Source of the DNA: an uncultured Marivita sp.
GTDB lineage: Bacteria; Pseudomonadota; Alphaproteobacteria; Rhodobacterales; Rhodobacteraceae
DNA length: 64,000 nt
Direction of reading: 5' to 3'
Assembly: GCF_947488135.1 (NCBI RefSeq)
Contig: NZ_CANKYW010000004.1
Location: 1 to 64,000 of the forward strand
Shown: positions 1-8,340 of the stretch, in pieces
Layout: the number at the start of each line of letters is the position of its first letter
Position numbering within the stretch: the first letter of the stretch is position 1
Translations under genes and position numbers: made by a program
Notes under the pieces: model-generated
Seen by the model: the letters and a program-made list of their open reading frames with translations, nothing else
The model's database searches: none
Told to the model about the DNA's origin: nothing

Positions 1-427
1 GAAAACCTGTGCGAGCTCATCGAAATGGACCGTCAACACGCACGTTGACCTCGCTGTGGCCTACGCCGGATGCTTACGACCCATTCGTAGCGAAAGCCTA
101 ATTTCCGCCCACCGCGCGACCGCTCTTCTCTAATCAATTCCCTATCGCACTACGCCGTTGGTCTGGTTATGGTCCGGTAATCCGGCTTTAAACCGGACGA
201 AAGCCATTCGAAACCAGCCAATTCCCACTGAAAAAATAATTTTTCCTCTGGCGCTGCCCTCCGAATGCATAGCGCATCTGTAAGTATCGCGAGTGTGCGG
301 AGGGTGTGCGCTCCATGCCGATGTCGAAGAATACGGCGTTTAAAGAACTTCGCTGATGGCCATTCCAGCTTCAAATCCGGACTTCGATCCACTAACGGGA
401 ACCCCAACACGCGAGGCTGTCCCTGTG
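1..427. other. gene-free left edge, AT-richer
   Basis: I see no convincing gene here. Open frames exist on both strands, but they overlap one another, lack ribosome binding sites and show no recognisable domain. One 7-bp inverted repeat (172-178 with 192-198, arm GTCCGGT, 13-nt loop) has no following T run and is not a terminator. The base composition is visibly lower in GC than the core genes further right, like the next two genes, and fits the idea that this edge belongs to an integrated element ending at the tRNA-Val fragment at 1388-1430. Confidence 0.5.
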
Positions 428-715
428 ATGCACAACATGCTGAAGTCCACAATCCTTATGGTGATCCTCGTTGCTGGATGCAGCAACGGCACGGGTAGCC
501 GAACAACCGTCGTGGGGGCAGGCCCGGACGAGCTCTTGAAGCTGCGCGCGGGTCCTGGCCTCGGCTTTCGCGTGATCCTCGGGCTTCCCGACGGCACGCA
601 GCTAATCCGGCGGGATTGCATTACCGAAGCCAGCCAGCTCTGGTGTCGGGTGTCGCTGTTCGATGCGCCGTCTGTTTCGGGTTATGTCTCTGCCGATTAC
701 CTTTCGACGCGCTAA
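428..715 (+). CDS. small SH3-domain lipoprotein
   Basis: Predicted 95-residue envelope lipoprotein. It opens with a short hydrophobic signal and a lipobox (LVAGC, Cys18), so it should be lipidated after cleavage. Residues about 35-95 look like a bacterial SH3 (SH3_3) domain: an LRAGPGLGF turn, a central LPDGTQL strand, a Trp and the terminal GYVSADYL. Such domains usually bind peptidoglycan or peptides, but the partner is not evident. ATG 428 was chosen because it begins the signal peptide and has GAGG about 11 nt upstream; the in-frame ATG at 437 is also possible, and a longer frame from 356 lacks a signal. It lies in the lower-GC stretch bounded by the tRNA-Val fragment, so it may be acquired. 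It is followed after 17 nt by the UPF0149 gene. Confidence 0.65.
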   Translation: MHNMLKSTILMVILVAGCSNGTGSRTTVVGAGPDELLKLRAGPGLGFRVILGLPDGTQLIRRDCITEASQLWCRVSLFDAPSVSGYVSADYLSTR

Positions 716-732
716 TAGAGAGCCCCCCTAGA

Positions 733-1254
733 ATGAACGATCTAGAAGAGTTGGATGCCTACCTGTCGTCGGATGCGTCTCCTGATCACTGCATGATGCT
801 TTCCGACTTGGATGGGTTCTTGCACGGCATTGCTTGTTCTCCAGTCCCGATCCCTATCGAAGAATGGATGGCGGTAGCCGTAGGCGGTGACCCCGGAGAC
901 CTGCCGAAGTGGGTGCAGGAGGGCATTTCAGTGATCTTCTTCAGTATCATCGAGGGATTGGCCAGCGACCTGCCAGAGGTGGAGCCGATCTTCTGGGAAG
1001 CTGCCGAAGGTCACGTGATTGCCATGGATTGGTGCGAGGGCTTCATGCAGGCTGTCTCCTTGCGCCCCAAGGACTGGCTGAGGCTTACAGAGAGCGGAGT
1101 TGGCGGCCAACTGATCATTCCAATTATGGTTCACATACTCGACGAGAACGGAAATTCGGTTCTGGGCATCCCGCAAGAGGACCTGGATCAAACCCTTGGT
1201 GAGGCAGCTGAACACATCCCAAAGGCCGTGATAGCGATACATCGGTTTTGGTAA
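733..1254 (+). CDS. UPF0149 / YecA-YgfB family protein
   Basis: 173-residue protein of the YecA/YgfB family (UPF0149), recognised from the N-terminal helix-rich pattern with LDGFLHGIACSP and the EEWM motif, followed by a WCEGFMQA helix. The family is widespread in proteobacteria and poorly characterised. The C-terminal SEC-C zinc motif of longer YecA proteins is absent, so this is the short form. ATG 733 matches the usual family N-terminus; the reading frame is open further upstream to 616, but that part overlaps the preceding lipoprotein gene and does not resemble the family. Codon use is less GC-rich than in the core genes, consistent with location on the putative integrated segment. I cannot assign a molecular function. 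Confidence 0.7.
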   Translation: MNDLEELDAYLSSDASPDHCMMLSDLDGFLHGIACSPVPIPIEEWMAVAVGGDPGDLPKWVQEGISVIFFSIIEGLASDLPEVEPIFWEAAEGHVIAMDWCEGFMQAVSLRPKDWLRLTESGVGGQLIIPIMVHILDENGNSVLGIPQEDLDQTLGEAAEHIPKAVIAIHRFW

Positions 1255-1387
1255 GCGAAGCTACGAAGTGCGCTTTGGTTCGTTGAACCTGTGCCAACCG
1301 AAGTAGATTGGAAACAGGCCAATTTAGACTTTTTACGAAGGCCTCTCTTGGCCAAACATCAATAGGTTGGCCGATACTCCCTATTTT

Positions 1388-1430
1388 TACACCGAAGATG
1401 TCGGGAGTTCGAGTCTCTCATCACCCACCA
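1388..1430 (+). other. 3' half of tRNA-Val(TAC): probable attachment-site scar
   Basis: The segment reads exactly as tRNA positions 34-76: anticodon TAC (1388-1390), 3' anticodon-stem strand CGAAG, variable loop ATGTC, T-arm GGGAG/TTCGAGT/CTCTC with all five pairs possible, 3' acceptor strand ATCACCC, discriminator A and an encoded CCA (1428-1430). The 5' half (GGGTGAT acceptor strand, D-arm) is absent upstream, and the bases before 1387 cannot form the anticodon stem. An acceptor ending ATCACCC-A-CCA with anticodon TAC fits alphaproteobacterial tRNA-Val. Integrases commonly recombine within the 3' half of tRNA genes, leaving such a fragment at the far end of the insert. By orientation the intact tRNA and the inserted DNA should lie to the left. 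Confidence 0.75.
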
Positions 1431-1463
1431 TTCAGCCCGAGAAAACCGCGCCCCCTCAATGCG

Positions 1464-2234
1464 TTACTGCATTGGGTTGATGTGATTTTCGAGCCACGAC
1501 ATCACGTCATCGACCCGCGTCCGGGCGACCGGTACCTCGGTATCGTCGCGCAGGCGCAGGATTAGACGACCGTCTTTGTGCTCTGGTTTGATGCCCGCGT
1601 TTTTCGCAACCCACCATGAACGGTGCGGTTGGATGCCGTCTTCGCGTTGGGTTTGCGCCACGATGTCGCGCAACCTGGCGCGGGCGAGTGATCTTGCGTC
1701 CTCGAATGTCAGGTGCACATGGTGCTCACGCGCCTCGATATGGAGCAGTTTCGACAGGTCGATCTTTTCGCCGTCGATGACCAACTGCCGGGTCTTCTGC
1801 TCCCTTTCGATCTCTTCCTGCACACCGGGCATGATGAAGCGATAGAACACCGTTTCGAGCCCCTGCACCGAGAAGAAATAGAAGATCATCTGCTTCACGA
1901 CATCGTATGGGAAGGTTCCGTTGCTCATGATCATGACGAAAGATTCGCAGACGATAACAGTTGGAACGAGAGCGATGAAACCAAGTAACGGAGTCGGGAC
2001 CCGGAGCGATGGTATCCGGCGGATCAGAGCGGCAGCGAGCAGGAACTCCAGATGGTATAGTAACAGATAGAAGGAGAAAGCGATCGGCCACAGGATCATG
2101 CTGAACCAGAGCGGGACGTAGTTTCGCGCGCCCGACGGATCCGCTGCGAAGAATGTCAGCAAGCTCAGCGACACGAAGACGAGCGTGCGCTTGTGTTGCA
2201 GGACCCGGCCATAGGTGGCGGTGGTGAAGGCCAT
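1464..2234 (-). CDS. membrane-anchored LytTR DNA-binding regulator
   Basis: About 256 residues. The N-terminal 130 residues hold four hydrophobic segments (near 18-32, 42-62, 80-103 and 113-130). A charged linker follows (EEIEREQKTR) and then a LytTR DNA-binding domain at about 155-250, with the typical IQPHRSWWVAKNAI core. No receiver domain is present, so this is a stand-alone membrane-bound LytTR protein, a type that usually senses membrane or extracellular signals; the signal is unknown. ATG 2234 begins the protein just before the first membrane segment; the frame stays open upstream to a TTG at 2306 and the true start is uncertain. It is divergent from the pirin gene, and the shared intergenic region contains a 24-bp dyad. 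Confidence 0.8.
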   Translation of the reverse strand: MAFTTATYGRVLQHKRTLVFVSLSLLTFFAADPSGARNYVPLWFSMILWPIAFSFYLLLYHLEFLLAAALIRRIPSLRVPTPLLGFIALVPTVIVCESFVMIMSNGTFPYDVVKQMIFYFFSVQGLETVFYRFIMPGVQEEIEREQKTRQLVIDGEKIDLSKLLHIEAREHHVHLTFEDARSLARARLRDIVAQTQREDGIQPHRSWWVAKNAGIKPEHKDGRLILRLRDDTEVPVARTRVDDVMSWLENHINPMQ

Positions 2235-2386
2235 ACGGCCCCCCAGAAGGTCCCAAAACTTGATCTCGGTATTCAAAAGTCGTTTCACGACAATACGTTT
2301 GCCCAATTCATTTCAGATGCAGACATTAGAATTTTTGCAGATTCGAGCAATCGCGAGCACCCCTTCCGTTGGGTAAATATCTCGTA

Positions 2387-2410
2387 ACTGACGCTAATTC
2401 GCATCAGTTT
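2387..2410. promoter_or_regulatory. 24-bp dyad in LytTR/pirin intergenic region
   Basis: Arms AACTGACGC (2387-2395) and GCATCAGTT (2402-2410) are complementary except for one position, around a TAATTC centre. The element sits between the divergent LytTR regulator and the pirin gene, where an operator would be expected. Its right half, GCTAATTCGCATCAGTT, recurs with two changes at 23113-23129, in another regulator's upstream region. Whether a protein binds it is inference. Confidence 0.3.
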
Positions 2411-2510
2411 TTTGTGATGTGCAAAAACGCGCAGAAAATGTCCGATTGTTCTATCTGTCCAATTATTGCGCACATAGTTATCTTGTTGCGTGTCACAGGA
2501 GGCCATTGCC

Positions 2511-3449
2511 ATGAGTTGGAACCCCGCACTCGATCCACATTGTCCGACCGGAGACGACGTCGATCTGATCGACACGGTCATCATTCCGCGCGCCCGCGAT
2601 CTGGGCGGATTTGAGGTGCGCCGCGCGTTGCCGGCACCGCGACGCCAAATGGTCGGACCATTCATCTTCTTTGATCAGATGGGTCCGGCCGAATTCCTGC
2701 CGTCACGGAGTCTTGATGTTCGGCCGCATCCGCATATCGGGCTCGCGACGATCAGCTATCTGTATCGCGGGCGGATGCATCATCGTGACAGCCTTGGCAC
2801 GGATCAGTGGATCGAACCCGGTGCTGTGAACTGGATGGTGGCGGGGCACGGGATCACGCATTCGGAGCGGACGGATGACGAAACGCAGCGTGATCCAATG
2901 CCGTTCTTCGGCATTCAAACCTGGGTGGCTTTGCCAAAAGACCATGAGGACCGCGCGCCGGAGTTCATCCACGCAGCGCCGTCCGATCTGCCGATGATGA
3001 CCGGTGAGGGCAAAGACGTGCGGCTCATCCTGGGGTCTGCCTATGGAGAAACGGCGCCGGTCCAGACAGCGTCCGAGATGTTCTACGCAGATGCGGTCTT
3101 GCAGCCCGGCGCGGCGATTCCGCTGCCGGACAACCATGAAGATCGGGGTGTCTACGTTGTCGACGGCTCTGTTACCGTAGCGGGCGACACATACGACGCA
3201 GGCCAGATGATGGTATTTCGTCCCGGTGACGGGGTGTCGCTCAAGGCCGGGGAACGGGGCGCGCGGTTGATGCTTCTTGGCGGTGAGACGCTGGAAGGGC
3301 CACGGTATATCTGGTGGAACTTCGTGGCCTCGTCGAAAGAGCGGATTGATGAGGCGAAAGAGGCGTGGCGCCGAGAGGATTGGGCAGAGGGCCGGTTTCA
3401 GTTGCCACCGGGCGATGATGCGGAATTCATCCCCTTGCCGGACAAATGA
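2511..3449 (+). CDS. pirin family protein
   Basis: 312-residue bicupin protein of the pirin family. The N-terminal cupin carries the metal-binding pattern RPHPHIGLATISYLYRG followed by MHHRDSLG and the family signature VNWMVAGHGITHSER. The C-terminal pirin_C half covers roughly residues 170-280. Bacterial pirins include quercetinases and proteins that modulate metabolic enzymes; the substrate cannot be told from sequence. ATG 2511 is preceded by a strong AGGAGG at 2497-2502 (8-nt spacing), which decides the start over the upstream GTG at 2490. It is transcribed away from the LytTR gene, so the two may be functionally linked, though this is only suggested by position. Confidence 0.9.
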   Translation: MSWNPALDPHCPTGDDVDLIDTVIIPRARDLGGFEVRRALPAPRRQMVGPFIFFDQMGPAEFLPSRSLDVRPHPHIGLATISYLYRGRMHHRDSLGTDQWIEPGAVNWMVAGHGITHSERTDDETQRDPMPFFGIQTWVALPKDHEDRAPEFIHAAPSDLPMMTGEGKDVRLILGSAYGETAPVQTASEMFYADAVLQPGAAIPLPDNHEDRGVYVVDGSVTVAGDTYDAGQMMVFRPGDGVSLKAGERGARLMLLGGETLEGPRYIWWNFVASSKERIDEAKEAWRREDWAEGRFQLPPGDDAEFIPLPDK

Positions 3450-3532
3450 CGTCTTTATCGGCCTGTGCGATGCGCGATTTGTGCTGCACGGGACGTCCGT
3501 CATTTTTGCTTCAGAAAACCGCGTGAAAGCGC

Positions 3533-3560
3533 TTGACGGGGCAGGGCACTGACCATAGAA
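3533..3560 (+). promoter_or_regulatory. candidate promoter of the tRNA-Asp pair
   Basis: A TTGACG -35 hexamer (3533-3538) is followed after 16 bp by an ATAGAA-type -10 (3555-3560), ending 33 bp before the first tRNA-Asp. Nothing else in the 3450-3592 gap looks like a gene. The assignment rests on consensus match and position only. Confidence 0.4.
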
Positions 3561-3592
3561 CCCGCGTCACGCCCAGATGCGGGCGGCAGTGA

Positions 3593-3669
3593 GCGGTTGT
3601 AGCTCAGTTGGTTAGAGTACCGGCCTGTCACGCCGGGGGTCGCGGGTTCGAGCCCCGTCAACCGCGCCA
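3593..3669 (+). tRNA. tRNA-Asp(GTC), copy 1
   Basis: 77-nt cloverleaf: acceptor GCGGTTG/CAACCGC, D-arm TAGCTCAGTTGGTTAGAG, anticodon loop containing GTC, T-arm CGCGGGTTCGAGCCCCG, discriminator G and encoded CCA. The GTC anticodon reads GAC/GAT (Asp). Confidence 0.97.
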
Positions 3670-3698
3670 CCACTGCCAAACGGATCAGCGTGAAATGC

Positions 3699-3775
3699 GC
3701 GGTTGTAGCTCAGTTGGTTAGAGTACCGGCCTGTCACGCCGGGGGTCGCGGGTTCGAGCCCCGTCAACCGCGCCA
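3699..3775 (+). tRNA. tRNA-Asp(GTC), copy 2
   Basis: Second 77-nt copy, identical to the first over its whole length, 29 nt downstream and probably co-transcribed with it. A short T run (3776-3780) follows the CCA. Two identical adjacent copies point to gene amplification kept uniform by recombination. Confidence 0.97.
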
Positions 3776-3790
3776 TTTTTCACCCGAAGG

Positions 3791-4651
3791 TCAGAGCGAT
3801 GCGAGAAATGCCTTCAGGGCGTCCGCCGTGGCTTTTGGCGATTGGTCCGGGAAGAAATGTCCTCCCTGAATGGCGGCATGTTGCATATCGGCCAGCCTAT
3901 CGCTCCATGTCGCCGGCACATCCATAAGCCGCGCCATCGCGCCATCCTGTCCATAGAGGACGAGCGACGGGCATGTGACCTTGCGCTGCAAATCTTGTCG
4001 GTCATGGTCCCAGTCGACGTGAATCGCGGCGCGGTAGTCGTGGCACATGGAACGGATACAGTCCGGATCACGCCAGCTTTTCCGGTATAGCTCCAAAAGT
4101 TCGGGGTCGAAATCCGCAAGCGTCGCTTTGCCGAATCCCAGTAGACAGCGTTCGAAATAAGCATCGGGATCGTGACCGATCATCGTTTCGGGGAACGGAT
4201 ATGGTTGGGCCAGGAAGAACCAGTGATAATAGGCGTTGGCAATCTCGGTTGTCATATGCGTCAGGAGGTGCTCGGTCGGCACAATATCCATGACGGTCAG
4301 GCTGAGCAGGCGGTCCGGGTGATCAAGCGCCATGCGGTGTGCGGTGCGTCCGCCGCGATCATGTCCGGCGACGTGGAATTTTTGAAAACCCAACGAGGCC
4401 ATTGAGGCGACCATGTCCTGCGCCATGCAGCGAAAGCTCATCTCGGGCATGTCGGCAGGCTTGCTGCTGTCGCCGTATCCACGCAGGTCGGCCGTGACGA
4501 TTGTGTGGCTTTCCGAGAGCGCGGGCAGAAGGGGGCGCCACATCGCACGGGTTTGGGGAAAGCCGTGCAACAGCAAAAGAGGCGGCCCATTTCCGGCCAC
4601 CTCGTACGCGATGATCTGGTTGTCCGTTTCGAAGCGGTGATGCGTCGTCAT
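3791..4651 (-). CDS. alpha/beta hydrolase, fluoroacetate-dehalogenase type
   Basis: 286-residue alpha/beta hydrolase carrying the full set of residues known for fluoroacetate dehalogenases: nucleophile Asp98 in GHDRGGR, carboxylate-binding Arg99 and Arg102, acid Asp122 (MDIV), halide-pocket His143-Trp144 (YYHWFFLAQP) and Tyr207 (HDYRAAI), and base His266 (GGHFFPDQ). Their spacing parallels Rhodopseudomonas RPA1163 almost residue for residue, with a constant offset of 12 up to Tyr207. An Asp rather than Ser nucleophile excludes ordinary esterases; an epoxide hydrolase is less likely given the His-Trp pocket. The ATG overlaps the stop of the upstream membrane protein by 4 bp and lacks a good ribosome site, implying translational coupling. 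The physiological substrate is probably a 2-haloacid, which is inference. Confidence 0.85.
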   Translation of the reverse strand: MTTHHRFETDNQIIAYEVAGNGPPLLLLHGFPQTRAMWRPLLPALSESHTIVTADLRGYGDSSKPADMPEMSFRCMAQDMVASMASLGFQKFHVAGHDRGGRTAHRMALDHPDRLLSLTVMDIVPTEHLLTHMTTEIANAYYHWFFLAQPYPFPETMIGHDPDAYFERCLLGFGKATLADFDPELLELYRKSWRDPDCIRSMCHDYRAAIHVDWDHDRQDLQRKVTCPSLVLYGQDGAMARLMDVPATWSDRLADMQHAAIQGGHFFPDQSPKATADALKAFLASL

Positions 4652-5223
4652 TTCGGTGACGAGGAAACCATCACAACGCTTGCCCAGTCAACATTTGTCA
4701 GGCTGGCCGTGCGCGCCTGCGCCATTGTCAATAGTTCGGCCGTGTTCTCGATCCCGGCATATTGCAGACCGGCGTTAATATGGGACGGATCGACAGAGCT
4801 GACACCGATGGCCGCGATCGCGCCCGCGACAAGACCGGCAGCGTTCCAGCGACCGGACGCGCGCGGGTTGATGATGCGGACGACGTTGACGAGATAGAAG
4901 ATGATAAGGCCGATGATAAGGATCGAGACGCCGTTCATGCCGTAGCTGATGAACTGCGCGGGCCATCCCGACTGCAACAGCAGGTCCTGCGTTCTGTCCG
5001 GGTCGTTCGCCACGAACAGGGCACCCATGGCGAGTGCGAACCCGATGCAACCGGTCAAGATCGGACTGTCCGACTTGCGCGAGGCGTTGCCGAATTCCCA
5101 AGGCTTGCGTTCGTCACGTGCGGTCGCTGGCGTGCTCGCAAATGCAGGATCGAGCCGTTCGATGCGGCTGATGAAATCGTTGCGATCCTGTTTTCTCAAT
5201 ACTCGTGTCATGGCGTTAAGCAT
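4648..5223 (-). CDS. hypothetical membrane protein
   Basis: 191 residues, not recognised. The N-terminal 50 residues are charged and probably cytoplasmic. Hydrophobic segments follow at about 54-72 (ILTGCIGFALAMGALFVA), 93-115 (a strongly hydrophobic ILIIGLIIFYLV stretch) and 127-145 (AAGLVAGAIAAIGV), and the C-terminus is polar. ATG 5223 is the first start; ATG 5211 is also possible and neither has a good ribosome binding site. The 3' end overlaps the dehalogenase-like gene by 4 bp, so the two form one unit. No transport or enzymatic motif is visible. Confidence 0.65.
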   Translation of the reverse strand: MLNAMTRVLRKQDRNDFISRIERLDPAFASTPATARDERKPWEFGNASRKSDSPILTGCIGFALAMGALFVANDPDRTQDLLLQSGWPAQFISYGMNGVSILIIGLIIFYLVNVVRIINPRASGRWNAAGLVAGAIAAIGVSSVDPSHINAGLQYAGIENTAELLTMAQARTASLTNVDWASVVMVSSSPK

Positions 5224-5326
5224 TCGCCAGAAAATGTGTTCAGAATTGGAACCCGCTGCGGCTTATGTGCGGAACTTCCAGTCGGTTTTAGGCAAGTTCC
5301 CTAACGTCAGATGCCACAATTGGGCG

Positions 5327-6703
5327 TTAAGACTTGCTCAAAGCCTCCAGAATGCGGGCCCAGCTTCTTGTGCCCTTGTGAAAGCTCTCGACGTCATATT
5401 TCTCGTTCGGGCTGTGAATCTGGTCGTCATCCTTGCCAAAGCCGATCAGCATCGACTCGGTGTCGAGCAGGGATTGGAAATATCCCGCAACCGGGATCGA
5501 GCCGCCGCTGCCGATGAATGCCGCCTCGTCGGGCCATTCGTCGCTCAGTGCTTTGCGGGCCAACTCGAAAGCGGGGTTGTCGATCGACATCACCGATGCC
5601 GGGGCGGCACCATCGCTGTTGAAGGTCACCTCGCAATCGGCGGGAAGCATGGCGCGGACCATGTCGCGAAAGCTTTTGTCGATGGCCTGCGGATCTTGGG
5701 TGCCGACCAGTCGGAAACTGATCTTGGCATGCGCTTTGGACGGCAGGACCGTCTTGAAGCCCGCGCCCTGGTATCCGCCACCAATGCCGTTCACTTCGCA
5801 GGTCGGCCGGGCCCAGATCATCTCGAGCGCGCTGCGCCCGGCTTCGCCCGCCAGTTCCGACAGGCCGACATCCTTGAGGAACGCCTTGTGATCGAACCCG
5901 AGCGCGTCCCATTGTTCACGCATGTCATCCGGAATTTCCGACACGCCGTCGTAGAAGCCGGGAACGGTGACTTTTCCTTCATCGTTATGCAGCGCGGCGA
6001 TGATCTTGGCCAACACGCGGATCGGATTTATCGCGGCTCCGCCATACATTCCTGAATGCAGGTCGCGGCTGGGTCCAGTAATGGTGATTTCTTCCTTGAG
6101 CATTCCGCGCAGCATGGTGGTGATGGCAGGTACCCGGCTGTCATAGAGACCGGTGTCGCAGATCAGCGCAATGTCCGCTTTCAGCTCGTCCGCGTTTTCC
6201 TTCAGAAACGGAACAAGGGACGGGGACCCCGATTCTTCTTCGCCCTCGAAGAAGAAGGTGATCTTGCAGGGCAGGGACCCGTGAACCGCCTTCCAGGCAC
6301 GGCAGGCTTCGACAAACGTCATCAGCTGACCCTTGTCGTCCGACGTCCCGCGTCCGCGAATGACCTTGCCTTTCGGGGTGTCCTCGATCTGCGGATCGAA
6401 CGGATCATTCTCCCATAAGTCCAGCGGATCCACGGGTTGCACATCATAATGGCCGTAGAAAAGGAGATGCGGGCCCGGCCCATCGACATGACCCACCACC
6501 ATCGGGTGGCCGGGTGTTGGCCGCTTCTCCGCGTCGATGCCGATGGATTTCAGGTCCTCGACCAGCCAATCCGCCGCCTGATCGCACTCTGCCTTGAAGG
6601 CGGGATCGGTCGAGATCGACGGGATGCGCAGGAACGCCTTGAGCCGGTCTAGGCTGTCCGGCAGGTCAGAATCGATACGGTTCAGGACAGAGTCGAGAGA
6701 CAT
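5327..6703 (-). CDS. M20 family dipeptidase
   Basis: 458-residue zinc peptidase of the M20/ArgE/DapE family. Visible metal and catalytic residues are His85/Asp87 (FYGHYDVQP), Asp122 (RGTSDDKG), the Glu cluster at 153-157 (FEGEEESGS), Asp183 (ICDTG) and a C-terminal His in SFHKG. A dimerisation domain occupies roughly 200-350. The closest described group hydrolyses dipeptides (peptidase M20A/F, carnosinase-like); the exact substrate is undetermined. ATG 6703 has AAGGAG 8-9 nt upstream and is preferred to the upstream extension to 6742. It is divergent from hemA. Confidence 0.9.
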   Translation of the reverse strand: MSLDSVLNRIDSDLPDSLDRLKAFLRIPSISTDPAFKAECDQAADWLVEDLKSIGIDAEKRPTPGHPMVVGHVDGPGPHLLFYGHYDVQPVDPLDLWENDPFDPQIEDTPKGKVIRGRGTSDDKGQLMTFVEACRAWKAVHGSLPCKITFFFEGEEESGSPSLVPFLKENADELKADIALICDTGLYDSRVPAITTMLRGMLKEEITITGPSRDLHSGMYGGAAINPIRVLAKIIAALHNDEGKVTVPGFYDGVSEIPDDMREQWDALGFDHKAFLKDVGLSELAGEAGRSALEMIWARPTCEVNGIGGGYQGAGFKTVLPSKAHAKISFRLVGTQDPQAIDKSFRDMVRAMLPADCEVTFNSDGAAPASVMSIDNPAFELARKALSDEWPDEAAFIGSGGSIPVAGYFQSLLDTESMLIGFGKDDDQIHSPNEKYDVESFHKGTRSWARILEALSKS

Positions 6704-6845
6704 GAGCGCGCTCCTTTGAATGGTCTGCGCGGACCCTACCACTGCGCCAAGTACTGTCCAGAGCGCGGCGCGGTCTGATCCGGTCAGGAATGATGTAGAA
6801 AAAATGTAGATTTTTCGTGGCGAATTCGCCTTTGGCTTTGATTGG

Positions 6846-6859
6846 TTGACTCAGATCAA
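6846..6859. promoter_or_regulatory. FNR/FnrL-type binding site upstream of hemA
   Basis: TTGAC-TCAG-ATCAA matches the FNR consensus TTGAT-N4-ATCAA at nine of ten specific positions. It lies about 143 bp before the hemA start. A TATATC hexamer (6912-6917) with TTGTCA (6891-6896) may be the promoter, which would place the site near -71, an FNR class I distance. In Rhodobacter sphaeroides hemA is under FnrL control; application here is by homology. Confidence 0.75.
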
Positions 6860-6988
6860 GGCTGCGACGGTTCGTCGTTCCTTAGAAACATTGTCATGAG
6901 GACACGCGATCTATATCCATTCTAAAACGTGAATGCGACGCGGGATGACGAAAACGACCGCACAGATCGCAGGCTGAAGGAGACGCCG

Positions 6989-8212
6989 GTGCATTACGCA
7001 GATAAACTTGACGCAGCCCTGAACCGCTTGCACGAAGAGGGGCGGTATCGGACCTTTATCGACATCGAGCGTCAAAACGGCCAGTTTCCGCACGCGGTCT
7101 GGCGCAAGCCCGATGGAACAGAGCAAGACATCACCGTCTGGTGCGGTAATGATTACCTTGGCATGGGGCAACACCCGGCCGTTCTCGACGCCATGCATGA
7201 AGCGCTGGATGCCACGGGCGCAGGGTCGGGCGGGACGCGGAATATTTCCGGCACCACGGTCTATCACAAGCGTCTCGAGGCCGAACTGGCTGACCTGCAC
7301 CAGAAGGAAGCGGCGCTTCTTTTTACATCGGCCTACATCGCGAATGACGCGACGCTGTCGACACTTCCCAAGCTTTTTCCCGGCTTGATCATCTATTCCG
7401 ATGCACTGAACCACGCGTCGATGATCGAAGGTGTGCGTCGCAACGGTGGCGCCAAGCGGATCTTCCGGCACAATGACGTCGAACACCTGCGCGAACTGCT
7501 CGCCGCCGATAATCCGGATGCGCCGAAACTGATCGCCTTCGAATCAATCTATTCGATGGATGGCGATTTCGGCCCGATCGAGGCGATCTGCGATCTGGCC
7601 GATGAATTCGGTGCCTTGACCTATATCGACGAAGTGCACGCCGTCGGCATGTACGGCCCCCGCGGCGCGGGCGTGGCCGAACGGGACGGTCTGATGGACC
7701 GGATCGACATCATCAACGGCACGCTGGCCAAAGCCTATGGCGTGATGGGTGGTTACATCGCGTCCTCGGCAAAAATGTGTGACGCCATCCGGTCTTACGC
7801 GCCGGGCTTCATCTTCACCACATCGCTTCCGCCAGCCGTCGCTGCGGGGGCTGCTGCCTCGGTGGCGCATCTCAAGACGGATCAAAGCCTGCGCGATCAA
7901 CACCAGCTTCAGGCCAAGATCCTCAAGATGCGTCTGAAAGGCCTTGGCCTTCCGATCGTAGATCACGGCAGCCATATCATCCCCGTGATCGTCGGCGATC
8001 CGGTCCACACGAAGCAGATGTCCGACATGATGCTTGAGCGTTTCGGCATTTACGTACAGCCGATCAACTATCCGACGGTGCCGCGCGGAACCGAGCGTCT
8101 TCGCTTCACGCCATCGCCGGTTCATGGGCCGAAGGAAATCGACAAACTTGTCCGCGCGATGGATGAACTCTGGGCACATTGTGCGCTAAATCGCGCCGAA
8201 CTCAGCGCTTAA
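6989..8212 (+). CDS. hemA: 5-aminolevulinate synthase
   Basis: 407-residue PLP enzyme condensing glycine and succinyl-CoA to 5-aminolevulinate, the first step of tetrapyrrole synthesis by the C4 route used by alphaproteobacteria. Hallmarks include [13 protein letters not shown], the [14 protein letters not shown] glycine-rich stretch, [10 protein letters not shown], the PLP lysine in GTLAKAYG, and the C-terminal [10 protein letters not shown]. The start is GTG 6989: it has AAGGAG at 6977-6982 with 6-nt spacing and gives exactly the 407-residue length and N-terminus of Rhodobacter HemA. A GTG at 6929 in the same frame has no ribosome site. Upstream lies an FNR-type site, so oxygen-responsive expression is likely. 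It is monocistronic by appearance. Confidence 0.97.
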   Translation: MHYADKLDAALNRLHEEGRYRTFIDIERQNGQFPHAVWRKPDGTEQDITVWCGNDYLGMGQHPAVLDAMHEALDATGAGSGGTRNISGTTVYHKRLEAELADLHQKEAALLFTSAYIANDATLSTLPKLFPGLIIYSDALNHASMIEGVRRNGGAKRIFRHNDVEHLRELLAADNPDAPKLIAFESIYSMDGDFGPIEAICDLADEFGALTYIDEVHAVGMYGPRGAGVAERDGLMDRIDIINGTLAKAYGVMGGYIASSAKMCDAIRSYAPGFIFTTSLPPAVAAGAAASVAHLKTDQSLRDQHQLQAKILKMRLKGLGLPIVDHGSHIIPVIVGDPVHTKQMSDMMLERFGIYVQPINYPTVPRGTERLRFTPSPVHGPKEIDKLVRAMDELWAHCALNRAELSA

Positions 8213-8340
8213 TGCGTGGAATCAGTGCAATGAACCTTGCCGTATGTTAGCGTTGAAGTAATAAAACGCGCGACTCGACTCACCTGGTACGCGCGACGCA
8301 GGCAGCGTAGAGACGGTACGAACGGCAAGGGGCAGCGAGT

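Noticed and set aside
172-198. Inverted repeat near the left edge as terminator
   Set aside because: Seven-bp arms, 13-nt loop and no T run; no gene ends there.
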